DNA of 64,000 nt, from assembly GCA_018223415.1 (NCBI GenBank), contig JAGTTQ010000001.1, forward strand, positions 2,639,865 through 2,703,864, read 5' to 3'. This document shows, piece by piece, positions 43,178-52,324 of the stretch (position 1 is its first letter; each line of letters starts with the position of its first letter). Source of the DNA: Eubacteriaceae bacterium Marseille-Q4139 (GTDB taxonomy: Bacteria > Bacillota > Clostridia > Lachnospirales > Lachnospiraceae). The notes under the pieces were generated by a model. It was given only the letters and a program-made list of their open reading frames with translations. It made no database searches and was not told the DNA's origin. Position numbers and translations under genes: made by a program.

Positions 43178-46015
43178 ATGAACATGCCGAAGCAGTATAT
43201 TAAAATACGAGGTGCCAATGAGCACAATCTGAAAAATATATCCGTGGATATTCCGCGGAATGAGCTGGTGGTTTTAACCGGACTTTCCGGCTCGGGAAAG
43301 TCGTCGCTGGCTTTCGATACGATTTATGCAGAGGGGCAGAGGCGGTACATGGAGTCGCTGTCGTCCTATGCGAGACAGTTTTTGGGCCAGATGGAAAAGC
43401 CGGATGTGGAAAATATCGAGGGCCTTTCCCCGGCCATTTCCATTGACCAGAAATCCACCAACCGGAACCCGCGTTCCACCGTGGGGACGGTGACGGAAAT
43501 CTATGACTATATGCGACTCCTCTATGCCAGAATCGGGATCCCGCACTGCCCGAAATGCGGCAGGGAGATTAAGAAACAGACTATTGACCAGATGGTTGAT
43601 CAGATCATGGCATTGCCGGAGCGCACGAGGATCCAGCTTCTGGCTCCGATAGTCCGCGGCCGCAAGGGGCGCCATGAGAAGGTGCTGGAACAGGCGAAAA
43701 AGAGCGGCTATGTCCGTGTGCGGATCGACGGGAACCTGTTTGAGCTGACAGAAGAGATCCAGCTTGAAAAGAATATCAAGCACAACATTGAGATTGTCGT
43801 GGACCGTCTGATTGTGCGTGAGGGGATCGAGAAGCGTCTGGCGGATTCCATCGAGACGGTCATGAAGCTGTCCGACGGGCTGATGATTGTGGACGTCCAG
43901 GACGGCGAGCCCATCAATTTCAGCCAGAGCTTTTCCTGCCCGGACTGCGGGATCAGCATCGAGGAGGTGGAGCCCAGGAGCTTTTCCTTCAATAATCCCT
44001 TTGGCGCCTGCCCGGAGTGCTTTGGCCTCGGTTATAAGATGGAATTTGACGAAGACCTGATGATCCCGGACAAGTCTTTAAGCATCAACCAGGGGGCGAT
44101 TGTCGTCATGGGATGGCAGTCCTGCGCCACAAAAGGGAGCTTTACCAGGGCGATTTTGGATGCCCTGGCTGAGGAATATCATTTCGATCTGGACACGCCG
44201 TTTGAGGAGTATCCGAAGGCGATCCACGATGTGCTGATTTATGGAACCGGCGGGAAGTCGGTGAAGGTGCATTATACGGGCCAGCGGGGGACTGGCGTTT
44301 ACGACGTGGCTTTTGAGGGACTGCTTGAAAATGTGAACCGCAGGTACCGGGAGACGTTTTCTGAGTCCAGCAAGGCGGAGTATGAGAGCTACATGCGGAT
44401 CACGCCCTGCCCGGCCTGCCATGGGCAGAGGCTTAAGAGCAGTTCTCTGGCCGTTACGGTGGGAGATAAAAATATTTATGAGGCGACGAACATGTCCATC
44501 GTCAAATTCCGAGAGTTTCTGGACGGGCTGAAGCTGACGGACATGCAGCTTATGATCGGAGCGCAGATTTTAAAGGAAATCCGTGCCCGGGTAAGCTTCC
44601 TGATCGACGTGGGACTGGATTATCTGAGCCTGTCGCGGGCCACCGGGACGCTCTCCGGCGGCGAGGCGCAGAGAATCCGCCTGGCGACGCAGATTGGCTC
44701 CGGGCTTGTTGGCGTGGCATATATTCTGGACGAGCCGAGCATCGGGCTGCACCAGAGGGACAATGACAAGCTTTTAAAGACGTTAATGCATCTGAGGGAT
44801 CTCGGAAACAGTGTGCTGGTGGTGGAACATGACGAGGACACCATGCGGGCGGCCGACTGTATTGTGGACATCGGCCCCGGTGCCGGCGAACACGGCGGGC
44901 AGGTGGTAGCCGTCGGCACGGCTGAGGATATCATGAAGAACCCGGCTTCCATCACGGGAGCATATCTGAGCGGGCGGCTCAGTATCCCTGTCCCGGCGGA
45001 ACGGCGCGCGCCGACAGGCTGGCTTACGGTGCGCGGGGCAAAGGAAAATAACCTGAAAAATATCGACGTTTCGTTCCCCCTCGGCGTGATGACATGCGTG
45101 ACGGGAGTTTCCGGCTCGGGAAAGAGCTCGCTGGTGAATGAAATCCTCTATAAGGCGCTGGCGAAGAAGTTAAACCGTGCCAGGATGATTCCGGGAAAAT
45201 TTAATAAAATCGAGGGAGTCGAACAGCTTGATAAAATCATCGCCATCGACCAGTCTCCCATCGGCAGGACGCCGCGCTCGAATCCTGCGACGTACACAGG
45301 TGTGTTTGATTTGATCCGCGATCTGTTTGCGTCGACGCCGGATGCCAAGGCCAAGGGATACAGCAAGGGCCGATTCAGCTTCAACGTCAAGGGCGGACGG
45401 TGTGAGGCGTGCAGCGGCGACGGAATTATTAAAATCGAGATGCACTTCCTGCCGGATGTGTATGTGCCCTGTGAGATCTGCGGCGGAAAACGGTACAACC
45501 GGGAGACGCTGGAGGTGAAGTATAAGGGGAAAAGCATCTATGATGTGTTAAATATGACGGTGGAAGAGGCGCTGAAATTCTTTGAGAATGTACCGTCCAT
45601 TGCCAGGAAGATTGAGACGTTAAATGACGTGGGGCTTTCCTATATTAAGCTGGGGCAGCCGTCGACGGAGCTTTCCGGCGGCGAGGCGCAGCGAATCAAG
45701 CTGGCGACGGAGCTTTCCAGGCGCGGAACCGGGAAAACCATCTACATTCTCGATGAGCCGACGACAGGGCTCCATTTTGCCGACGTACACAAGCTGGTGG
45801 AAATTTTAAGGCGCCTGTCGGACGGCGGGAACACGGTAATTGTCATCGAGCACAATCTGGACGTGATTAAGACGGCGGATTATATCATCGACATTGGCCC
45901 TGAGGGCGGCGACCGCGGCGGCACGGTCATCGCCAAAGGAACGCCGGAGGAGATTGCAGAAAATCCGGTGTCCTATACAGGAAGATATGTGAAGAAATAT
46001 TTGGAAAAGAAGTAA
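43178..46015 (+). CDS. uvrA: excinuclease ABC subunit A
   Basis: A 945-residue nucleotide excision repair damage sensor. Two ABC ATPase modules are complete: VVLTGLSGSGKSSLAFDT and TCVTGVSGSGKSSLVNEI (Walker A), two LSGGEAQRI signatures (LSGGEAQRIRLA and LSGGEAQRIKLA), and YILDEPSIGLHQRD and YILDEPTTGLHFAD (Walker B). Zinc modules are present (CPKCGREI, CPDCGIS...CPECFGLG, CEACSGDG...CEICGGKRYN). Start at 43178 or six bases later (MPKQYIKIRG); AGGAG lies close upstream. UvrB is not in the window. Confidence 0.97.
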   Translation: MNMPKQYIKIRGANEHNLKNISVDIPRNELVVLTGLSGSGKSSLAFDTIYAEGQRRYMESLSSYARQFLGQMEKPDVENIEGLSPAISIDQKSTNRNPRSTVGTVTEIYDYMRLLYARIGIPHCPKCGREIKKQTIDQMVDQIMALPERTRIQLLAPIVRGRKGRHEKVLEQAKKSGYVRVRIDGNLFELTEEIQLEKNIKHNIEIVVDRLIVREGIEKRLADSIETVMKLSDGLMIVDVQDGEPINFSQSFSCPDCGISIEEVEPRSFSFNNPFGACPECFGLGYKMEFDEDLMIPDKSLSINQGAIVVMGWQSCATKGSFTRAILDALAEEYHFDLDTPFEEYPKAIHDVLIYGTGGKSVKVHYTGQRGTGVYDVAFEGLLENVNRRYRETFSESSKAEYESYMRITPCPACHGQRLKSSSLAVTVGDKNIYEATNMSIVKFREFLDGLKLTDMQLMIGAQILKEIRARVSFLIDVGLDYLSLSRATGTLSGGEAQRIRLATQIGSGLVGVAYILDEPSIGLHQRDNDKLLKTLMHLRDLGNSVLVVEHDEDTMRAADCIVDIGPGAGEHGGQVVAVGTAEDIMKNPASITGAYLSGRLSIPVPAERRAPTGWLTVRGAKENNLKNIDVSFPLGVMTCVTGVSGSGKSSLVNEILYKALAKKLNRARMIPGKFNKIEGVEQLDKIIAIDQSPIGRTPRSNPATYTGVFDLIRDLFASTPDAKAKGYSKGRFSFNVKGGRCEACSGDGIIKIEMHFLPDVYVPCEICGGKRYNRETLEVKYKGKSIYDVLNMTVEEALKFFENVPSIARKIETLNDVGLSYIKLGQPSTELSGGEAQRIKLATELSRRGTGKTIYILDEPTTGLHFADVHKLVEILRRLSDGGNTVIVIEHNLDVIKTADYIIDIGPEGGDRGGTVIAKGTPEEIAENPVSYTGRYVKKYLEKK

Positions 46016-46096
46016 AGGGTATGGTATAATAGCGAGGAAAGCGGTTGCCATGCTTGCATGAGCAACCATTTGACGAGCATCTCCATCGAGACGACA

Positions 46097-46243
46097 GTCG
46101 AGATGGTATAATGATTGCGTAGCAGGTATGATACCTGTGTATGCCGGTTTCCGCGCCTGCCGCGGAAATCCGGGCGCTAAGTTTCGCCGGAGGCACCGTG
46201 GCCGCGGAGCGGACCTGGCATGATACCTGCGCTGGTTGGTTTT
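46097..46243 (+). repeat. Diverged copy of the uvrA-flanking intergenic repeat
   Basis: ATGGTATAATGATTGCGTAG, the hairpin GCAGGTATGATACCTGT, GCCGGTTTCCGCGCCTGCCG and GGAGGCACCGTGGCCGCGGA repeat, in the same order and orientation, the unit before uvrA. Preceding bases (46016-46096) carry another TGGTATAAT and two further hairpins (GGTTGC...GCAACC; CATCTC...GAGATG). The 258-base gap to the next gene is thus almost all repeat sequence. No protein is encoded. Confidence 0.7.
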
Positions 46244-46273
46244 TATTATATGACAGATTGAGGAGGGGTCAGC

Positions 46274-47422
46274 ATGTTGTTAATTAAGGGAGCGGAAGTC
46301 TATGCACCGGAATATCTTGGAAAGCAGGATGTTCTGATTGCAGGCGGAAAGATCGAAAAGATCGGCACGGATCTTCCGGAATATGAGGACTGCCAGGTGA
46401 TTGACGGTACGGGAAAAATCGTCACGCCGGGAATTATTGACCGCCATGTCCATGTAACAGGAGGCGGCGGAGAGGGGAGTTTCCATACGCAGGCGCCGCC
46501 GGTTCAGCTTTCCAAGCTGATTGCGGGAGGTGTTACGACGGTCGTTGGTCTTCTCGGAACTGACGGGATCAGCCGGAGCGTGGAAAATCTTGTGGCGAAG
46601 GTGAAATCTCTGAAGGAAGAGGGAATTTCGGCTTACTGTCTCTGCGGCGCTTACGGGTATCCATGCCCGACGATTACGGGCGATATCCGGAAGGATATTA
46701 TGTTTGTGGATGAGATTATCGGACTGAAGTTAGCGATTTCCGATCATCGGGCTCCCAATATTACGACGGAGGAGCTGATCCGCCTGGGAAGTGATGTGCG
46801 GACAGCCGGCATGCTGTGCGGAAAGGCCGGCATTATCACTCTCCATATGGGCGGGGACAAGAGGTGTCTTCAGCCGGTTTTTGATGCCCTTGAGAGAACG
46901 TCGATTCCGGCCAAGACATTCCAGCCGACGCATGTGGGACGCTCGAAGGAGCTTCAGGCAGATGCCTTTAAGTTTGCGAAGATGGGCGGCACGTTTGATG
47001 TCACCTGCGGTCAGTCCATGGACAAGATGAAGTCGGTTGCGGCGACGTTAAAGGCAGCAAAGGCGGAAGGCGTCCCGATGGACAAGATTACCATCAGTTC
47101 TGACGGACAGGGAAGCTGGTCGAACTACGACGCGGCCGGGAACCTGACGGAGATCGGCGTATCCGATGTGGATACCATGTACCGCCAGTTTGTCTATGAG
47201 GTGCATGAGGAGAAGATGCCGGTGGAAGAGGCTCTGACTTTCGTGACGGTCAATGTGGCGAAGGTGCTGGAGCTGTATCCGAAGAAGGGTGTTGTCAGGG
47301 AAGGCAGCGATGCGGATGTCCTGGTGATGAATGCGGATCTGTCGCTGGATGCGGTGATTGCTAACGGCAATGTGATGATGAACGGCGGCGTGATATGCAA
47401 AAAAGGTACTTATGAGGCATAA
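46274..47422 (+). CDS. iadA: beta-aspartyl-peptidase (isoaspartyl dipeptidase)
   Basis: A 382-residue zinc amidohydrolase that cleaves isoaspartyl dipeptides from damaged proteins. Amidohydrolase hallmarks: IVTPGIIDRHVHVTGGGGEG (HxH metal site), the region LCGAYGYPCPTITG typical of IadA, HMGGDKR, FQPTHVGRSKEL (His) and ISSDGQGSW (catalytic Asp). Length matches IadA. AGGAGGGG precedes the start. The neighbours do not suggest an operon. Confidence 0.93.
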   Translation: MLLIKGAEVYAPEYLGKQDVLIAGGKIEKIGTDLPEYEDCQVIDGTGKIVTPGIIDRHVHVTGGGGEGSFHTQAPPVQLSKLIAGGVTTVVGLLGTDGISRSVENLVAKVKSLKEEGISAYCLCGAYGYPCPTITGDIRKDIMFVDEIIGLKLAISDHRAPNITTEELIRLGSDVRTAGMLCGKAGIITLHMGGDKRCLQPVFDALERTSIPAKTFQPTHVGRSKELQADAFKFAKMGGTFDVTCGQSMDKMKSVAATLKAAKAEGVPMDKITISSDGQGSWSNYDAAGNLTEIGVSDVDTMYRQFVYEVHEEKMPVEEALTFVTVNVAKVLELYPKKGVVREGSDADVLVMNADLSLDAVIANGNVMMNGGVICKKGTYEA

Positions 47423-47446
47423 TTCCGTTTTTTTTGACAAAGCTAC

Positions 47447-47475
47447 TTGCCAAGCGGGAATCTTTCATTTATAAT
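47447..47475 (+). promoter_or_regulatory. Promoter of guaA
   Basis: TTGCCA (47447-47452) and TATAAT (47470-47475) are spaced 17 bases apart, 25 bases after the iadA stop codon. A leader of about 200 bases follows. Confidence 0.65.
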
Positions 47476-47481
47476 AAGGGC

Positions 47482-47680
47482 ACTCAGCGGACATGCACGT
47501 GCGCGTCGAATTGTTTTTGATGGAAGCGGCGCGTCAGATTGTGTTTCCGGCTTTTATGGAGAGAATTGTGTGGAACTGCTCTGAACGGGCAGTTCCATAT
47601 ATTTACCCAGGGAGGCGGGAATGTGTGTGCGCGGAGAGTATCTGTTAATTTACGAAAAGCTTAGATGACAGGAGGCTCCC
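47482..47680 (+). promoter_or_regulatory. guaA 5' leader with perfect hairpin
   Basis: About 200 untranslated bases precede guaA. They include a perfect stem TGGAACTGC (47571-47579) with GCAGTTCCA (47589-47597), followed by TATATTTACCC. I see no match to the conserved core of purine riboswitches. It could be an uncharacterised regulatory leader, or only a long 5' end. Confidence 0.35.
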
Positions 47681-49222
47681 ATGAATCAGGAGAAAATTAT
47701 TGTCTTAGACTTTGGCGGTCAGTACAATCAGCTGATTGCGAGAAGAGTAAGAGAATGCAATGTTTACTGTGAAGTGTATCCGTACAGCCTTGAAATTGAA
47801 AAGATTAAGGCGATGAACCCGAAGGGAATCATTTTTACAGGCGGACCAAACAGCGTTTACGCGGAGGAGTCTCCGAGATGTACAAAGGAAATGTTTGAGC
47901 TTGGGATCCCGGTTCTTGGGATCTGCTATGGCGCACAGCTGATTGCCCACGTTCTTGGCGGCAAGGTGACGACGGCTCCGGTCAGCGAGTACGGCCACAC
48001 AGATGTGCATGTGGACACTGGCTCCAAGCTGTTCCAGGATGTTTCTGAGGATACGGTGTGCTGGATGAGCCATACGGATTATATCGAAGAAGTTCCGGAA
48101 GGATTTCGCGGAACCGGTTATACAAAGGTGTGCCCGGTTGCGGCGATGGAGTGCCCGGAACGGAAAATTTATGCGGTTCAGTTCCATCCGGAGGTGATGC
48201 ATACGAAGGAAGGCCTGAAGATGATCTCCAACTTCGTATATCAGGTCTGCGAGTGTGCCGGCGACTGGAAGATGGATTCCTTCGTGGAAACAACGATTCA
48301 GGCGATCCGCGAGAAGGTAGGAAACGGCCGTGCGCTGTGTGCCCTGTCCGGCGGTGTGGATTCGTCTGTGGCGGCTGTCATGATGGCAAAGGCTATCGGC
48401 AAGCAGCTTACCTGTGTATTTGTGGATCACGGTCTCCTGAGAAAGAACGAGGGGGATGAGGTTGAGTCTGTATTCGGCCCGGACGGCCCCTATGATTTGA
48501 ATTTTATCCGTGTGAATGCACAGCAGAGGTTTTATGATAAACTGAAGGGTGTGGAGGAGCCGGAGCAGAAGAGAAAGATCATCGGCGAGGAGTTCATCCG
48601 CGTGTTTGAGGAAGAGGCAAAGAAGATTGGGGCTGTGGATTTCCTTGTCCAGGGAACCATTTATCCGGATGTGATTGAGTCCGGGCTTGGAAAGTCTGCC
48701 GTGATTAAGTCCCACCACAATGTAGGCGGACTGCCTGACTATGTTGATTTTAAGGAGATTGTGGAGCCGCTTCGCATGCTGTTTAAGGATGAGGTGCGGA
48801 AGGCCGGACGGGAGCTTGGGATTCCGGAGTATCTGGTAAGCCGTCAGCCGTTCCCGGGCCCGGGCCTTGGGATCCGTATCATCGGCGAGGTGACGCCGGA
48901 GAAGGTGAAGATTGTCCAGGATGCGGATGCGATTTACCGTGAGGAGATTGCGAAGGCCGGCGTGGATAAGGACCTGGGCCAGTATTTTGCGGCCCTGACG
49001 AATATGAGATCGGTCGGCGTTATGGGCGATGGACGGACGTATGATTATGCGATTGCGCTGAGGGCCGTGACGACGTCGGATTTCATGACCGCAGAGGCGG
49101 CGCAGATTCCGTGGGAGGTACTTGCAAAAGTGACGAGCCGGATTGTGAATGAGGTGAAGGGCGTGAACCGGGTGATGTATGACTGCACGGGGAAGCCGCC
49201 GGCGACGATTGAGTTTGAATAA
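47681..49222 (+). CDS. guaA: GMP synthase (glutamine-hydrolysing)
   Basis: This 513-residue enzyme converts XMP to GMP. The N-terminal class I glutamine amidotransferase domain has PVLGICYGAQL (nucleophile Cys) and FHPEV; the ATP pyrophosphatase domain has ALSGGVDSSVAAVM, and the C-terminal dimerisation domain has RQPFPGPGLGIRIIGE and ends PATIEFE. All are canonical. The 3' end of guaA is a known integration hot spot for genomic islands, and here an integrase remnant lies 77 bases downstream, convergent. Confidence 0.97.
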   Translation: MNQEKIIVLDFGGQYNQLIARRVRECNVYCEVYPYSLEIEKIKAMNPKGIIFTGGPNSVYAEESPRCTKEMFELGIPVLGICYGAQLIAHVLGGKVTTAPVSEYGHTDVHVDTGSKLFQDVSEDTVCWMSHTDYIEEVPEGFRGTGYTKVCPVAAMECPERKIYAVQFHPEVMHTKEGLKMISNFVYQVCECAGDWKMDSFVETTIQAIREKVGNGRALCALSGGVDSSVAAVMMAKAIGKQLTCVFVDHGLLRKNEGDEVESVFGPDGPYDLNFIRVNAQQRFYDKLKGVEEPEQKRKIIGEEFIRVFEEEAKKIGAVDFLVQGTIYPDVIESGLGKSAVIKSHHNVGGLPDYVDFKEIVEPLRMLFKDEVRKAGRELGIPEYLVSRQPFPGPGLGIRIIGEVTPEKVKIVQDADAIYREEIAKAGVDKDLGQYFAALTNMRSVGVMGDGRTYDYAIALRAVTTSDFMTAEAAQIPWEVLAKVTSRIVNEVKGVNRVMYDCTGKPPATIEFE

Positions 49223-49226
49223 ACAT

Positions 49227-49275
49227 AAAAGAGCCGAGAAACCTTGAAATTACAAGGAAAATCGGCTCTTGTTTT
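49227..49275. terminator. Terminator at the guaA 3' end
   Basis: AAAGAGCCGA (49228-49237) pairs with TCGGCTCTT (49262-49270), with an inner CCTTG/CAAGG stem, then GTTTT. It serves guaA and, on the other strand, possibly the integrase remnant. Confidence 0.8.
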
Positions 49276-49283
49276 ATGCTTGC

Positions 49284-49305
49284 GGTACTAAAATGGTACT
49301 ATTTT
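49284..49305. repeat. Tandem 11-bp repeat at the integrase end of the island
   Basis: GGTACTAaaat (49284-49294) is followed by GGTACTAtttt (49295-49305), a repeat with period 11 overlapping the integrase stop codon. Such repeats near an island edge can be arm-type integrase sites or part of the att site. The second attachment copy would lie outside the window. Confidence 0.35.
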
Positions 49306-49976
49306 AATTTCTGGAGTTTTTCGGCGACTTCATCCCGCTTATGGGGGAACAGGTGGGAATATGTGTTTAAAGTAGTTTCTACCTTCTCATGCCCCAGGCG
49401 GTCGGCAACGGCCAGGGCGGAGAAGCCCATTTCAATCAACAGGCTGGCGTGGCTATGGCGGATGTCATGCAGCCGGATCCGCTTCACTTCTCCGTCTTTG
49501 GTTCCCCGTATCATTTCATGCTCAAAGAATGATTTGGTATAGGGGAAAATCCGGTCATGCTTATGGAGGCCGTAGAGCCGTTCTGTATAGTTTTTAATCT
49601 CGTCCCGTAGAAATTCCGGGATAGATACGATACGGACGCTCTTGGGCGTTTTGGGCGGCGTTACAACGTCTTTTCCGTTGATATGCTGGTATGACTTATT
49701 TACGTTAATGGTGCAGCCCTTGAAATCTATGTCTCCGTATTCCAGGGCTAGCAGTTCCCCTATGCGTAAACCGGTATAGTACAGAATGAGAAATCCGGCC
49801 CTGGCCTGGGGCTTATCTGAAATCTTCTCCAGGAACTTCTTAAACTCGTCCGTAGTCCAGAACTGCATTTCATCCGCATGGCTTTTCCCTATGCTCCCGG
49901 CCTTGCGGCAGGGGTTCTCTCTCAAATTGTAGTACCGGACAGCGTAATTCATAATAGCGGATAGCTGAGATTGAAT
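49299..49976 (-). pseudogene. tyrosine site-specific integrase, N-terminal part missing
   Basis: The remaining 217 residues from the first methionine contain the catalytic domain of a phage/ICE-type tyrosine recombinase: YYTGLRIGELLALEYGDIDF (Arg), HDIRHSHASLLIEMG (His-x2-Arg), GHEKVETTLNTYSHL (His and Tyr). The family norm is about 370-400 residues, with AP2-like and core-binding domains before this. Upstream the frame continues only a few codons (to QSQLSAI) before a TGA near 49976, where unrelated sequence starts. So the gene is cut by a rearrangement or insertion. It lies next to the guaA 3' end, the likely original target. Confidence 0.75.
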
Positions 49977-50028
49977 TTGTCAAGGGTAATTTCTGCATTT
50001 AAAGCTGTTTCATAAAAACCTTCTTAAT

Positions 50029-50075
50029 AAACCGACCGTCGTTGAATTTATGATAATTCCAACGACGGTCAGTTT
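50029..50075. terminator. Strong inverted repeat, probable bidirectional terminator
   Basis: AAACCGACCGTCGTTG (50029-50044) pairs with CAACGACGGTCAGTTT (50060-50075) with one mismatch. It lies between the broken integrase and the defence genes. Confidence 0.65.
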
Positions 50076-50120
50076 ATTTCAAGAACTTGCAGTAATCATT
50101 CTACTTATTAGAGCGTTTTG

Positions 50121-50149
50121 TTGAAAAACAAGTGATATTATGTTATTAT
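50121..50149 (+). promoter_or_regulatory. Promoter of the HTH regulator / defence block
   Basis: TTGAAA (50121-50126) and TATTAT (50144-50149) are spaced 17 bases apart, about 47 bases before the regulator gene. Confidence 0.55.
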
Positions 50150-50195
50150 ATAAAGTACAATTATTCTACGCACTTTATTCTTTTGAGGTGTTTAC

Positions 50196-50408
50196 ATGAA
50201 AATCTGTTATAAAAAATTGTGGGTACTCCTTATTGAAAAAGACATAACAAAAGCTCAGTTGCGAAAGGATTTATGCCTTGCTACAGGAACCATGAGTAAG
50301 CTCAACAAGGGAGAAGATGTTGCACTCTCCGTACTTTTGCGTATCTGTGAGTATTTAGACTGCGATATTGGAGATATTTGTGAAGCAATAAAGGTGAATA
50401 AGGAATAA
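50196..50408 (+). CDS. Cro/CI-type HTH regulator (70 aa)
   Basis: A 70-residue single-domain helix-turn-helix protein of the YozG/HTH_26 type (KDITKAQLRKDLCLATGTMS then VALSVLLRICEYLDCDIGDI). TGAGGTG lies about ten bases before the ATG. It sits 102 bases ahead of the type III modification gene in the same direction, as controller proteins of restriction systems often do, so it may time expression of the methylase and nuclease. Regulation is inferred from position. Confidence 0.82.
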   Translation: MKICYKKLWVLLIEKDITKAQLRKDLCLATGTMSKLNKGEDVALSVLLRICEYLDCDIGDICEAIKVNKE

Positions 50409-50510
50409 TCTAATTTAGGGGAAATCTGTTATTATATAGCGAAGATTCGAGTTAAAGATTTATGCAGCAGAGGCAACTAAAACCAACAAACTTGCAATAG
50501 GAGAAATAAG

Positions 50511-52322
50511 ATGAGTACAAATATATCAAAACAAAAGCGTGAAGACTTACTGAATAAAATCAAAGAAATCCGAACCTTTATTGCTTCAGCTCCGCAGGAT
50601 GAAAATACGGGCAACCTGCTTTCCTATCTTTCTGACCTTGAGAAAGATGTTAACGGCAAGAAATACGGACTTGTATTTGAGGAACATCGAGAAGAGATCG
50701 ACGAAGTGCTAGACACGCATACCCCGGTATTGACTGAAGAGGAAGACCTGTTCATTGATAATGGTGAACAAATGAATTTTCTCATCGAGGGGGACAACCT
50801 TGCCTCTCTTAAATTACTTGAAAAGACACACAAGGGTAAAATTGACCTTATCTATATAGATCCGCCGTATAATACAGGAAACAAGGATTTCATTTATGAT
50901 GATGTCTTTGTGGATAAATCCGATAGCTTTATTCATTCAAAATGGTTGTCATTTATGTCTGCAAGACTGAAAATTGCAAGAAAACTTCTTGCGCCACAAG
51001 GTGCACTTATCATAAGTATCGGCTATCAAGAGGTACACAATCTCAATTTGCTCTGTCAAGATATATTCTTCGATAGACAAAATGTTGTCGTTACAGTTCA
51101 GACTTCTGGGGGAAAGCCGAACGGTGGCTTTAATTATACGCAAGAGTATTTAATGTTCGTGGTTCCAACCGATTTTTCCCCTAACGCAATGAGTTTTACT
51201 GGTGGAATTGAAAGATCTCCATTTGAAGGACTAACTTTGAGTACATTTGATAAAACGACTCGTCCTAACCAAACATACCCTATTTTTATTGAAAAAAACA
51301 CCATGAGAATCGTAGGGGTCGGGAAATCTCTTGCTGAGCGAATTGCCGATGGATCTTATTTAGGTGAAGCCAAAGACTTTGTGTTCGATTTCAATGAGGC
51401 ACCCGAGGGAACAGTAGCTCTCTGGCCAATTAGTAGCAAAGGCGCTGATTGTGTCTGGAGACTTATTTCTACAAGGTTATTGCACGATTGGAAACTCGGA
51501 TATATAAAGGTCAGTAAAAACAAGTCAAAGGCTTGTCCTAACGAATATAGTTTACAATACTTACCTGATGGTGTTATTCGGAAAATTGAATCCGGTGATT
51601 TGGAAGTGATCGGTCGTGAAAATGATCTGCCTACTCTTAAACTTGGAAAAAATGAAACCGTAGGTAGTGATATTCCAACAATTTGGACAGAAAAGGATTT
51701 CTTCACAACTAAAGGTTCATCATATGTACGAAACATATTTGGAGATAAACGTTTTCCTTACCCGAAGCCACTTGAATTCATTGTTGAGCTTTTAAGGGCA
51801 TCAACATCAGATAATAGTTTAATTGTTGATTTTTTTGCTGGCTCAGGCACTACAGGAGAAGCAACAATGCTTCTCAACAAAGAAACACGTGGCAATCGCC
51901 GTTTCATCCTTTGTACCAACAATGAAAATGGCATTTGCCGAGAGGTTACTTATGAGCGTATTAAGCGAGTGATTGACAAAGAAGGGTACACCGCCAGTAT
52001 TAAATACTATAGGGTAGACTATGTTCCCGTCAGTGAGCGTATGTACTATGAATATGCAGACGAATTACTTTCTCATATTCGAGAACTTGTTGAACTTGAA
52101 AACGGTGTAAATTTCACGGGTAATGCAGAAATTGGTATTGTATTGACAGAAGATGAGCTTGACAACTTTGTTACAAATGCAGATGATTTTGCAAAGTGTA
52201 AAAAGCTCTATATGGGTCACGATCTCTTACCGACGGAGGAACAGGAACAGATTATTAAGGCGCACGGAATCGAAATCAGCATTATTCCTGATTACTATTA
52301 CCGTGATTTGCAGGAGGTTTGA
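50511..52322 (+). CDS. mod: type III restriction-modification methyltransferase (Mod)
   Basis: A 603-residue N6-adenine methyltransferase of the beta class. The catalytic motif DLIYIDPPYNTGN comes first (Asp117) and the SAM-binding DFFAGSGTTGEATM later (about 440-452), the order expected for type III Mod. The middle (about 180-400) is the variable target-recognition region. TAGGAGAAATAAG precedes the ATG. The res gene follows at once. Mod alone protects host DNA at a short asymmetric site; the site cannot be deduced here. Confidence 0.92.
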   Translation: MSTNISKQKREDLLNKIKEIRTFIASAPQDENTGNLLSYLSDLEKDVNGKKYGLVFEEHREEIDEVLDTHTPVLTEEEDLFIDNGEQMNFLIEGDNLASLKLLEKTHKGKIDLIYIDPPYNTGNKDFIYDDVFVDKSDSFIHSKWLSFMSARLKIARKLLAPQGALIISIGYQEVHNLNLLCQDIFFDRQNVVVTVQTSGGKPNGGFNYTQEYLMFVVPTDFSPNAMSFTGGIERSPFEGLTLSTFDKTTRPNQTYPIFIEKNTMRIVGVGKSLAERIADGSYLGEAKDFVFDFNEAPEGTVALWPISSKGADCVWRLISTRLLHDWKLGYIKVSKNKSKACPNEYSLQYLPDGVIRKIESGDLEVIGRENDLPTLKLGKNETVGSDIPTIWTEKDFFTTKGSSYVRNIFGDKRFPYPKPLEFIVELLRASTSDNSLIVDFFAGSGTTGEATMLLNKETRGNRRFILCTNNENGICREVTYERIKRVIDKEGYTASIKYYRVDYVPVSERMYYEYADELLSHIRELVELENGVNFTGNAEIGIVLTEDELDNFVTNADDFAKCKKLYMGHDLLPTEEQEQIIKAHGIEISIIPDYYYRDLQEV

Positions 52323-52324
52323 TT

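Noticed and set aside
42952..46243. CRISPR-like repeats near uvrA
   Set aside because: Only two to three imperfect copies with no regular spacers and no cas genes; hairpins and unit length do not fit a CRISPR array.
47482..47680. Purine riboswitch before guaA
   Set aside because: The conserved three-way junction core could not be found by eye.
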